Below, one piece after another: positions 49,013 to 58,969 of a stretch of 64,000 nt of DNA (positions are counted from its first letter, which is position 1; the number at the start of each line of letters is the position of its first letter). Location of the stretch: contig NC_133401.1 in the NCBI RefSeq assembly GCF_047511655.1, positions 18,101,501-18,165,500 of the forward strand, written 5' to 3'. A program made the position numbers and the translations under genes. This DNA comes from Castor canadensis (Eukaryota > Chordata > Mammalia > Rodentia > Castoridae). The notes under the pieces are model-generated. The model was not told where the DNA came from. It saw only the letters and a program-made list of their open reading frames with translations, and did no database searches.

Positions 49013-49390
49013 ATTTTTCTGTAGCAGCAGACCCACTGGAAATGAAGGATGGCAGATTATTAAGAGGCTACTTTTTAGGGGCTGGAGGAATGGCTCGAGT
49101 GGTAGAGCACCTGCCTAGCAAGCACGAGGCCCTGAGTTCAAACCCCAGTACCGTGGGGAAAAAAAGAGGCTGCTTTTAGCAGGGGGTGGTGTGCCCACCT
49201 GTAATCCCAGCTACTCGAGAGACAGAGATAGGATTGCAAATTTGAGGCCAGCCCAGACAAAGGTAGTGAGACCTCATCTCAAAAACAAAATACAAAAAAA
49301 AAAAAGGACTTGGGGGGGCATGACTCAAGGGGTAGAGCACTTGCCTGCTGTTCAGGAGGCCCTGGGCTCAATCCCTAATACCGCAAGAAA
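49013..49390 (+). repeat. Duplicated flank plus ID-like SINE (copy 2) and two further SINEs
   Basis: The flank at 49013-49077 and ID-like SINE at 49078-49152 match 39547-39690. The flank's last bases (aagaggctactttttag, 49062-49078) recur as aagaggctgcttttag at 49164-49179, a target-site duplication. So this is the original insertion site. B1-like copy at 49183-49300 and ID-like copy at 49305-49390 follow. Confidence 0.85.
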
Positions 49391-49854
49391 AGAAAGAAAG
49401 AAAAATAATAGAGCCACTTTTCCCCAGCAGTGCTTTAGGCTGTTTGGAGCTGGCAGCTCTGCACACTGCTTTCCCGAGCCCAGTCTCAGCATCCAAAGCT
49501 TTGGAGTATGTGGAGCAGGTGGCCCCAGCCATCCCTGATATCGAACCCCCAGCCATTCTCCCAAGGCCAAGGCTCTGGTCTGCATTTGCTCTTTAAGGCA
49601 GCCTCGGCTCGCCCCCATGCTGGACACAGTAGGTGTTTAATCAGTGCACCTTTCACTGGGTGGCCCCTCGAACGAGTGAGGGGATTTGTTTAACTTCCTC
49701 TGCACATGCACTCACTCATCCACAAGGACTCACTCAGCCCCTCACTCCAGGTGGGACTGGTAGGACAGTCTGCCCTGCTGGGGCTGAAGGAGGCAGTAAA
49801 CAAAGCAACAAAGTCATCAGGCACAGAATAGTCGATGTTAGGGTTTTATTGTTT

Positions 49855-50410
49855 CGGCAGTAGTGGGGTTTGAACTCAGGGTGTGCATTTGCTAGACAGG
49901 CACATTACCACCTGAGCTATGCTTCTAGTCTTTTTGCTTTAGTTAATTTTTCGAATCAGGACTCTCCTGTGTTCCCCTGGCAGACCTGGACCGTGATCCT
50001 CCTGTTTATGCTTCCTGCTACCTGAAATGACAGGTGGTATGACCGGTACGTACCACCTGGTTTATTGGTTGAGATGGGGTCTCTTGAACTCTTTGTCCAG
50101 GCTGGCCTCAAACTTTGATCCTCCCAATCTCACCCACTCAAGTACCTAGGATTACAGGTGCAAGCCACTGACACCCAGCCCTAATTGTTCTTTTATCCTT
50201 TTTTTTTTCGAGGTGCTGGGGTTTTAACTCAGGGCCTCATGCTTGCTAGGCAGGCACTCTACCACTTGAACTACTCTTCTAGTCCATCTCACTTTGGTTA
50301 TTTTGAAGATGGGGGTCTCAAGAACTATTTTCCTGGACTGGCCTTGAACCTTGATTCTCCTGATCTCAGCAAGTAGTTTGGATTGAAAGCTGGAACCACT
50401 GGCTCCTACC
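49855..50410 (-). repeat. Minus-oriented SINEs
   Basis: ID-like plus two 7SL-like segments at 49855-50180, then a second composite copy at 50205-50410. Confidence 0.75.
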
Positions 50411-50924
50411 TTGAGTAATCTTAGAGTACTGTGTGCTCTGTGCATCTAAGCATGTGCGGTTTTCCTCCATGGCAGTCTTGGAACCATCTACCCGAGGATA
50501 CTACCTGAGGATACTAAGGGTTTGCTGTATACAAAATCAGGGGGTGTTTAAACATAAGCATGCAGAAACCAAGATGATGTACAGATTGGTTGGTGACAGA
50601 GTTGTGACAGGGGCTTGCATTAGCCTCCTTGGATTTCCCCTGGAGCAGTGGCTCCATGTTTGCTAATTCAGTGTCATAGCCACCTAGTAGGACATAACTG
50701 CCCTGAGTAACAAGGACTGGCTATAGTTGATTGGACTCGTGCCAATAAGTGATGTCATCTGTGCATACCACAGGCCTCGTGTGCATGGTAATGTATAGCG
50801 TCACTTTGTGTGACTTTAAACTTGTATTTGTCCTGCTTTCTCACTTTTTTTTTCCTCTAAGGTTAATAGGCTTTTTGCTGTATTTTTATTCACTTTAGCC
50901 ACAAAATACTTGGTTTTTTTTTTT

Positions 50925-51235
50925 TTTTTGTAGTACTGGGGTTTGAACTCAGGGCCTCACACTTGCTAGGCAGGCTCTCTACCACTTGAGCCATGCCCCC
51001 AGCCCTTTTTTGCTTTAGTTACCTTTTGGATCGGTTCTCACGTTTTTGCTGGAGCTGACCTCGGACCGTGATCCTCCTACCTCCACCTCCTATGTAGCTA
51101 GGATGACAGGTGCACACCAACATGCCCTGCTTGTTGACCAGATGAGGTTTCACTACTTTTTGCCCTGTCCAGCCTCAAATCTCAATCCTCCTAATCTCTG
51201 CCTCTGGAGCAGCTGGGATTACAGGTGTGAGCCCT
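50925..51235 (-). repeat. Minus-oriented SINE shortly before the second 5'UTR exon
   Basis: Composite copy starting with a T run (50913-50930) and ID-like 'gtagtactggggtttgaac', ending 'gctgggattacaggtgtgag'. It lies about 180 bp before the predicted acceptor at 51414. Confidence 0.8.
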
Positions 51236-51414
51236 CACTTCTCTTTTAACCTTGCCTTTCCCACCCTCCCCCTCCCATCCTTCCTCCCTTCTCCTGGGGC
51301 CTTCCCTTTCTCCCACAGCCCCGCCCCATATCCCTGCACCTCCTCTGTCTCTGAGCACCTCTTTTTCCTATTCATTGACTTTCTCACTCACCGTCTCTCT
51401 CATTCTCTCTACAG

Positions 51415-51515
51415 CTGGCCCCCGAAAGGACACTCTCCAAGTCCCCAGCCGGGGGACCCGTGTAGACCTGGAGTGGACAGCCCCTCCTTCCCTTCATGAT
51501 TCGTTTGTAGCACAG
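51415..51515 (+). other. BICRA: Probable second non-coding exon of BICRA (5'UTR)
   Basis: A pyrimidine-rich tract (about 51380-51410) ends in ACAG (51411-51414). A 101-nt GC-rich block follows, closed by CACAG|GTAACC. It sits 2.2 kb before the first coding exon in otherwise repeat-rich DNA. Read in the main frame after joining to 53712, it contains an in-frame TGA at 51497-51499, which supports 53717 as the true start codon. It also ends upstream ORF 1 (TAG 51463-51465) and holds a minimal second upstream ORF, ATG at 51496 with four codons and stop TAG 51508-51510. I recognise no protein in it. Confidence 0.55.
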
Positions 51516-53711
51516 GTAACCAGGGACAAATCCCAGCTCATTTCCAGAGGGGCGGCTGTCCTCTGTGCACCTCCGGGCCCACTGATGTTCCAACTTGGTG
51601 GGGGGTGGCCTGGTTGGTAACCTCCTTCAGCTCTTCCTCTCCAGCCTGGACCCCCTGGCTCACTCAGGCTGTTCCCTGGCCTTGCACCAGCTGCTTGCAG
51701 GCTGTCCCTTCCTACTTCCCCCTTCCTCCAGATCCTAGCCTTTTCAGGCTGCCCACAGCTGGTTGGGAGAAGGCAGGGATCATAGGCCTGGAGACACAGG
51801 GAGAAGGAAGCAGAGCTGGGGACTTGGCAGGGACAAGGGAGAGTCTGTGTTCACCTCCCATGCAGTGAAAGCTCAGGAGGGGCCTCTCTGGAACCATCCC
51901 GGGCCAGCTGTGTAAGGGGACGCAAAGGTGTGTGTCTGGGTGTGATGGCGCATCTCTGTAATCCCAACTGCTTGAGAGGCAGAGGCTGCAGGATCTTGAG
52001 TTCAAGGTCAGCGTGTGCAAAGTTAGTGAGACATTGTCTGAAAAAAGCAAAACACAAACGAAAGGTCTGGGAGTGTAACTCAAGTGGTAGAGCACTTGCC
52101 TAGCAAGTGTAAGGCCCTGGATTCAAGCCGTAGTACGTCAAAATGGAAGAAAAGGCACATGGCCCTGGGGGTGCATATCTGTGCTGTGAGGTTGGAGGGG
52201 CATCTGTGGCCCTGGGAGCAGGATGTGATACATCTCATGCACGCATGGTTCTATCCAGAGGGTCCTTTGGCTTTCGTCAGCTGTCTGGAGAAGCCACCCC
52301 CGCCTTCCCTGTCTCTGTCCCAGATGCCTCTGTGCCTCACAGAGACTGAGGCTGGGCTCCAGGTGGCGATGAGGAGGTCACTGTTAGGTACATTCATCTG
52401 AGGGGCTGGGAACCTGTTAGGGCACACACAAGATGACGCATATATGACCAACGACCCCCTCTCAGCAAGGCTCAGGATGCCCAGACACACACACACACAA
52501 GAGAGGATGCAGACTCTGTGGTCCTGAGCTGTGAGTTCCCACCATGCAGGGGTTGTGTTCTCCTCGGAGCAGGTAGAAGACCGTGGAAGGATGAGTGCAT
52601 GGCGGGATTCTCCATCTGGGTGCTTGAATGAAGGGAAAGATATGGTTGTCTAAAGTTTGGAGAGATAGGTGGATGGAAGCAGGGAACAATAGGGGGGTAG
52701 ATGAATGTGCAGAAGGATGGGTGGAGGGACAGACATTAAGAAAGATGGATGTTTGGCAGGATGGAGGGAGGTTGGCTGACCCTTCCGCAGGTCGGAGGGA
52801 TGTTGATGGAGTGGGTGGATGGTAGAATGCTTTGGAGAGATGGTTGCTGATTTGGAAGGCTGGACATGGGAGGGCGAATGGGTGAGTGCACTCACCTTGG
52901 GTGTGAACTAGGGCTCCGATCCTTCTCCCAGCTGAACAAGCTAACCTTTGTGAAGCGCTCATAGTGCCAGCACAAGGCAAGCGCTCAACAAACGTTAGCC
53001 CTCCTCATCCTCATCATTCTGACAGCAGGGGACGTCTCTGCTCCAGTGCCCAGCCTCTTGGTCCTCCTCCCTTCCTCCTGCCTCACTTCCCCCACCACCC
53101 CTCCCTCGCTTGAGAACCTCGCCATGTGGGTCTTCACAGGGCACCTGGGACCCTGGACTCAAGGCTTCTCCCTCCCTCCCTCCCTCCCTCCCTCCGTCCT
53201 TTACCCACTCATATGTAGGACAGATCCCCTACCATACCTTAGGCCAGGCCCTATGTTCAGGGAACAGGACAGTGGGGTGTCATAGAGCATACGCTCAAGA
53301 TCTGGACTCCCCGGGTTTGAGGCCAGGCTCTGCCACCTGCTTGCTGGGAGACAGAGAGTAGGAGTTTTGGTGACTCTGGCCCCTCATCTGTAGAGTGGGG
53401 GTGCAGCCCTCCAGGGGACTCTGTGAGGACTCACTTAGTCTGGGCTGATAGCATCATCACCGTATCAACAGGTGCTGGGGACGGTGGGTGCTGGGGCGTG
53501 AGGAAAGGAGGGAAAGGAAGCTGTCCCCCTCTGGTCAGGAGTTTCTGCTGGGGGCACCTGGGAGGTGATCTTCACCCCCACCTGTCCCATGGTCTCAAGG
53601 GAACAGAAACTCTGGCCCCACCATGGGGCTCCCCTGAAGGGAGGGGGCCAGGCAAACTGCCACAGTCTAACCTTGTCTCCCTCGCCCTCTTCCCGACCCC
53701 ACCCCATCCAG
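51516..53711 (+). other. BICRA: BICRA intron before the first coding exon
   Basis: Contains a plus composite SINE at 51930-52140 and a (CA)n scrap at 52487-52498. MIR-like pieces lie at about 52910-53010 and 53290-53430. A (CCCT)n run is at 53169-53195. No further exon was recognised. Confidence 0.6.
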
Positions 53712-53716
53712 TGGCG

Positions 53717-53757
53717 ATGGATGATGAGGATGGGAGATGCTTACTAGACGTGATTTG
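53717..53757 (+). CDS. BICRA: BICRA coding exon 1 (residues 1-13 and part of 14)
   Basis: The exon probably begins at 53712, after CCATCCAG, with five 5'UTR bases. The start ATG at 53717 is in strong context (gcgATGG). It reads MDDEDGRCLLDVI plus two bases of a split codon, followed by donor GTGAGT at 53758-53763. The next exon supplies the third base, giving Cys14. The MDDEDGRCLLDVICDP N-terminus is characteristic of BICRA; the paralogue BICRAL begins with a related acidic sequence. An in-frame stop in the probable upstream exon (51497-51499) argues against an earlier start. Confidence 0.92.
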
Positions 53758-53853
53758 GTGAGTAATGGGCTCCCCACCCCCACCCCCATCTCTAAGACCC
53801 CTCCCCCATTCTCCCAGCTCACCTCCTCAGCTCTCCCCCTCTCTCTTTTTCAG
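53758..53853 (+). other. BICRA: Short 96-bp BICRA intron
   Basis: GTGAGT...TTTTTCAG, C/CT-rich throughout, with ctctaag and ctcacc as possible branch sites. Retention would stop translation at once, because TGA at 53759-53761 follows codon 14. Confidence 0.85.
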
Positions 53854-53896
53854 TGACCCTCAGGCCCTCAACGACTTCTTGCATGGATCCGACAAG
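53854..53896 (+). CDS. BICRA: BICRA coding exon 2 (residues 14-28)
   Basis: This 43-nt exon lies between acceptor TTTTTCAG (ending 53853) and donor GTAAGA (53897). It completes Cys14 and reads DPQALNDFLHGSDK, ending in phase 0. It is separated from the preceding exon by an intron of only 96 bp that is C-rich. Human BICRA has Glu where this copy has Asp before the final Lys, a conservative change (from memory). DPQALNxFLHG is shared with BICRAL. Confidence 0.93.
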
Positions 53897-56318
53897 GTAA
53901 GACCTGGGACAGGGAGGGGCATTCCTGGGGAGAGGGCTGTGAATTGACAGCAGACATGGCAGAACGCTCCTGTCCTTTCTGTATGCCAGGCACTGGGGTT
54001 ATGTTGGTGGGCAAAAGAGATGGTGAATCCCTGTCCTCACACCACAGACAACTCCTCGGTGAGCAAGGAAGGCAGTCACTCGTGAAGGCCGTAGTGGAGA
54101 AAGCACCATGCAGAGTGTAGTTAAAATGATAACAAGAGGTTTAAAAGGCCTCCTTTAGCCAGTGTGGTCAGAGAGATTGCTCTAAGGAGGTGACATTGGA
54201 TGTGGCCACAGTGCTCCTAGCAGGAGGAAGAATGTGACACATTTAAAACAGAAAGAAGGCTGGTGGGGTCAAACTGACAGAAACTAATAGGAGGTGGGAC
54301 CGGTAGGACAGAAATCACTCAGTTATGCAGGCCTAGAAGACCTTGCTAGAGTGGTTTGTTGGTTTGCTTATTTGTTTTTTACACTACTGGGGTTTGAACT
54401 CAGGGCTTCATGCTTACTAGACAGGAATACTGCCTCTTGAGCCATGCCTCCAGCCCTTTGTGCTCTGGTTATTTGGAGATAGGGTCTCACTTTTTGTCCA
54501 GATTAGCCTGGACCATGAACCTCCTGTTTTGGGATTGCCTGTCATCACTGGGATGACAGACAGGCTCTGTGACGCCCAGCTTTTTTCCCATTGAGTTGGT
54601 TATTGCAAAGTTTTTTGCCCTGACTGCCTGAACCCATGATCTTCCCGATCTCAGCATCCTGTATAGCTCGGGATGACAGGTGCACACCACCACTCCCATC
54701 TCTTGGTTGAGACGAGGTCTCACTGTTTGCGAAAGCTGGCCTTAAACCATGATCCTCCTGATCTCAGCCTCCCAAGTAGCTAGGATTACAGATGTAAACC
54801 ACCAGCACCTGGCTGTGGTTTTGATTTTTACTCTGAATGTGATAGCAGCTCTCAAGGGTTATTAAACAGAAGAATGGCACATTCAGTTTGCACAGGGGAA
54901 GAGTGAGATCTGTGAGCCCTAAGTGTTGTATTCACTTGTCCATCACCAAGTAATGGGCTACCCTGCCCGAGTGACTTCAGACATCTGCTAGGCTCTGGCA
55001 ATTTGTGAGGTCAGGAATCTGGGACTTGCTCAGCTGGGTGGTTCTGGCTCAGGAATGCTTATGACATCTCAGTGGAGATGTTGATGGGGCTTTGGTCATC
55101 TGAGGACCTGTCCAGGGCCAGCAGATGGGCTTCCTCCACAGCTCCTTCCTGTGGCTGTGGGCAGGAAGCCCTAGTTCCTCACCACATGGGCCTGTCTGTG
55201 GCACTGCTCAGGTGTCCTCAGGAGGAGGCCTCAGGGTCTTTTATGACCTAGTCTCCAAAGTCACACATCACACGTGTCCACCAGAAAGGAGTTGCTAAGT
55301 TCAACCCGCACTTGGAGGGAGGGGGGTAGAGCTCCGCTTTTGTTTTTTTTTTTTTTTTTTGAGACAGGGTCTCGCTTTGCAGCCCAGGCTGACCTAGAAC
55401 TTGCAATCCTTGAGCCTCAGCCCTCAGCCTCCTGAGTGCTGGAATTATAGTGTGTGCCACCATGCCTAGTGAGGTCCATCTCTTGGAAGAAGTATCAAAT
55501 AGTCTGTGGTGGCAGGCAGGTGTGATGAGATGGTAGCCTAGGCCACAGTGCAGTGGTGGAGTGGGTTTGTAAGGTCCTGGGCTTGGGACCTGTGTGGGAG
55601 GTAAAATCAGCCAGACCTGCTAGTGGCTCAGCTGTGGAGGGAGCAAATGAACACGAATGACTGCTAGATTTCAGCCTGAGCGACCAAGTGGACTATGGTT
55701 CTGGTCTCTTGAGGTGGGGTTTGGGGCAGATTCCAGAAAGTCCAGTGGAGCTGTGAATGTACAAGCTGGGGTCCTGGAGAGGCCTCCAGCTGAGAGAATT
55801 GTCCTCAGTCATGGACAGATGTACCCTGGGCACTTACGTGTGGTGCCAGGTTCTTCTCCAAGATGCCCGGGAGTCACAGCATGTCCCAGCCCTCCAGGGG
55901 TGGGCACACCATGGCATGTTGGGTACTGGAACTGCATAGAGAAGAGAGTGACTTGGTGAAAGGGGGTGGTGGCAATGGGTGGCTTGTGATGGCCCTGAAG
56001 ACTGAGACTGAGGGCTCAAGGAAGGGCACAGCTTGGTGTAGCATCAAGGCAGGAGCCATGAATTCAGTGTAAATACATCTGGGGGCCATCAGAGGCCAGG
56101 CCAGGGAGCTGTCCTTGATTGGGGGGGCGGGGGGTCCTTGTTCATGCCACTGGCTGCTGTCTCTGGAGACTTTTTCTGGGGCACAGCTTCCTGTATCGCC
56201 ATCACCCCTATCGTATCACTCATCTTTTTATCTAGAGTAACTCTAAATTGGTTTCTGCTCTAGAGCTGGGGCCTGCCCTGCTGACCTTTGACCTTGGGTG
56301 GGACGGGTCTTGTTGCAG
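53897..56318 (+). other. BICRA: BICRA intron between coding exons 2 and 3
   Basis: L2-like sequence at about 53955-54240 ('ctaaggaggtgacattggat'). Nested minus SINEs at 54370-54815, minus B1-like SINE at 55340-55475 after a T run, and otherwise non-repeat DNA. Confidence 0.6.
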
Positions 56319-56384
56319 CTGGACAGTGATGACCTCCTGGATGCCCCCGTGGAGGCCCAAAGTGCCTTCTACGAAGGTCCTGGG
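56319..56384 (+). CDS. BICRA: BICRA coding exon 3 (residues 29-50)
   Basis: A 66-nt exon with acceptor TTGTTGCAG (ending 56318) and donor GTGAGT (56385). It encodes 22 residues, LDSDDLLDAPVEAQ then SAFYEGPG, phase 0 at both ends. Acidic clusters in DSDDLLD fit the conserved acidic N-terminal region of BICRA. The central 'APV' differs from the human sequence as I recall it. Confidence 0.92.
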
Positions 56385-58969
56385 GTGAGTGAGTGTGGCC
56401 CCTAGTAATCTGCATGGCCCCAGGGTGGGGCAGGGAACGGGAGGAGGCCCAATGACAGAGGGGCCACTCGGCCTGGAGGCTTCCATAGGCAAGGGCAGTG
56501 GCGAAGGTGGGATCAGCCAGTCTTAGTGGTCTGGGGAGCTCAGGCAGATGCTGGCCACAGGGCTCACGGGGTGGGTGGGGTGCTCCTCTTGGGGCAGTGG
56601 GTGGGGGAGCCCAGGGGTCCAGCTCCCGGCTCAGCCATGCTAGGGGGTAGCCGGGGGTCTCCTCACCTGCAGACCTGTCTCCACCTGGAGAATGAAGGTG
56701 GAGAGCATCGAGCACCCACGTCACCGGCCTCCCCTTTCCCCCTTCTGCCCCCTCTTCCCTGACGTCATTGTAACTGCCATTCTCTGAGCTCTTATGTACG
56801 CCAGGTCTGTGTGGTAATTTTCATGTAGCTCTTACATCAACTCTAATACTGTATTCCAAGTAGCCCATCTTCCATAATGTACGTGATTAATTTAAAAAAC
56901 CTAACAGTGATATGTCGTGTCACTTAGGTGTCATTTATAGACTTAGTAATGACCCTATATTTTTATTTTGTGATCATTTTGGGTTTTTTGTTGTTGTTTT
57001 ATTCGAGACAGAGACTCACTATGTAACCCAGACTGGCCTTGAACTCAAAATCCTCCTGCCTCAGCTTTCCAAGTGCTGGGATTACAGGCAGGTACCACCA
57101 TGCCCAGCCTTGTGATCATTAGTCTTATCATGGCTGTCATTTTTTTCTTTCTCATAAGTACCCCCTTTGGGCTTAAGCACTTCCCATACTTGCTGTTGGT
57201 TTCACACCTGTCCTAGGAGCGGGTTGGTTGTACAGTGGCAGTTAAGAACTGAGGGGCACTGTGGCCTGCCTGGTCCTCTGTTGAGGACCGAGCCAAGCTG
57301 CTTTGTGCCATACCTCCCTTCCTCTTACCTCCCTGTCTGGGGATGAGGAAGGAAGCAGCACTGCTTCACTGGGCTGCTGCTTATAACATGGGTGACGATA
57401 ACAATGACAGTGGGGTTCCTGAGTGCCTGCTGGGAACTGCAGTAAACCCTGTAGTCAATTAACTGGAATCTTTCAGACTACAGGTTTCCAGACTTTGTCT
57501 GGTTAGAGCTTCCTGGTGATGACATGCCACAGGCATAAGTGTTGCTGGTGGAGCTTTGGTCACACCTGCCTGTTTTATCTGTACGCATCGTTGATTGCTG
57601 TACATCGCTGTACAGGCTGCATGGAAAGCAGTGAGGAGGGAGGAACTCACAGCAAGGTTGGCACGAGACTACTAGATGGCAGTAGCCGCTATACTGTGGT
57701 CTTTGACCCAACCTGGAATTTTTTTTTTTCAGTACTTGGATTTGAACTCAGGGCTTCGCACTTGTGAGGCAGGCGTGCTACCACTTGAGCCATACTCCAG
57801 ACCTTTTTGCTGTGTTTATTTTGGAGACAGGATCTCACTTTTTTCCCAGTTCTGACTGGACTGCAGTCCTCCTATTTTTCTCTTCCTATCATTGCTGGGA
57901 TGACAGGCAAGCTCCACCATGCCCAGCTTTATTACTTTTAGATAGAGTCTTGCAAATATTTTTGCCTGGGTTGGCTTGGGACCACCATCTCTCCATCTCA
58001 GCCTCCCAAGTAGCTAGGATTACAGATGTGAGCCACCAGCAGCTGGACCAACCTGGGACTTTTATTGGCATTTTAGGGCCAGGCATGTTGCAGAACTCTG
58101 AATTTTTCAAATTCAGAAGGGAAATGTGATGTGTCTCACGTATCATGCATGTCACCACACACTTGTCTTTTGTTTTCTGGTACTGGGGATTGAACTCAGG
58201 TCCTCATGTAGCTCTCTAGCACTTGAGCCATGCCTCTAGTCATTTTTGCTTTTAGTTTGTTTTTTAGGTAAGGTCTCAGTTTAACTTTGCTCGGTCTGGC
58301 CTTGGACAGCAATTCTCTTTAATCCCGAGTAGCTGGGATTAAAGATGTGTGCCACTATGCTCAAAACATGTTTTGTGGCTGAATTTAGGGAAGAACAATG
58401 ACACAGAGATGTGTTTCGCCAAGAGCATTGGAGCAGGATTGCTGCCATAAGAGTTATGAAGACACTGTTGGTTTTCAGAGCTTTTAGGGGTTTTGGAATC
58501 ACAAATAAGTATTGGGCTTTTCTACAAGAATTTAAGAAATTACTTTGGGGAGAATACTGGGGGTTGAACTTAGGGCCTCGTGCTTGCTAAGCAGGTGTTC
58601 TACCACTGGAGCCATGCCCCCCAGCCAAAACACATTATTTTTTATGTCATGTATGGTGGTGCATACCTGTAATCTCAGCACTTGGGAGGTGGAGGCAAGA
58701 GGATGTTAAACTGGAAGCCAGCCTGCTCTATATAGTGAAACCATCTCAAAAAAAAAGGAAAACCAAAACCATGATTTTTATTGTCTTCTATGGATGGGTA
58801 CAGATGGGGAAAATGAGGTCAGATTAAGGTGGCACCACCCACTCTGGCTGAGCTGCAGTGTGATGCAGCCACTTCCTGACAGAGTGTCCTTTCTTTGAAC
58901 ATGGCTGTCTGGACTCCCCTGTGCCCTTTCTAATCTCACTCTTGCCCTCCCTTCTTTTCTGGCCTCCAG
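56385..58969 (+). other. BICRA: BICRA intron between coding exons 3 and 4
   Basis: Minus B1-like SINE at 57000-57110, minus composite SINEs at 57720-58050 and 58165-58360, minus ID-like at 58545-58625, and plus B1-like at 58650-58760. The remainder is unrecognised intron. Confidence 0.6.
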
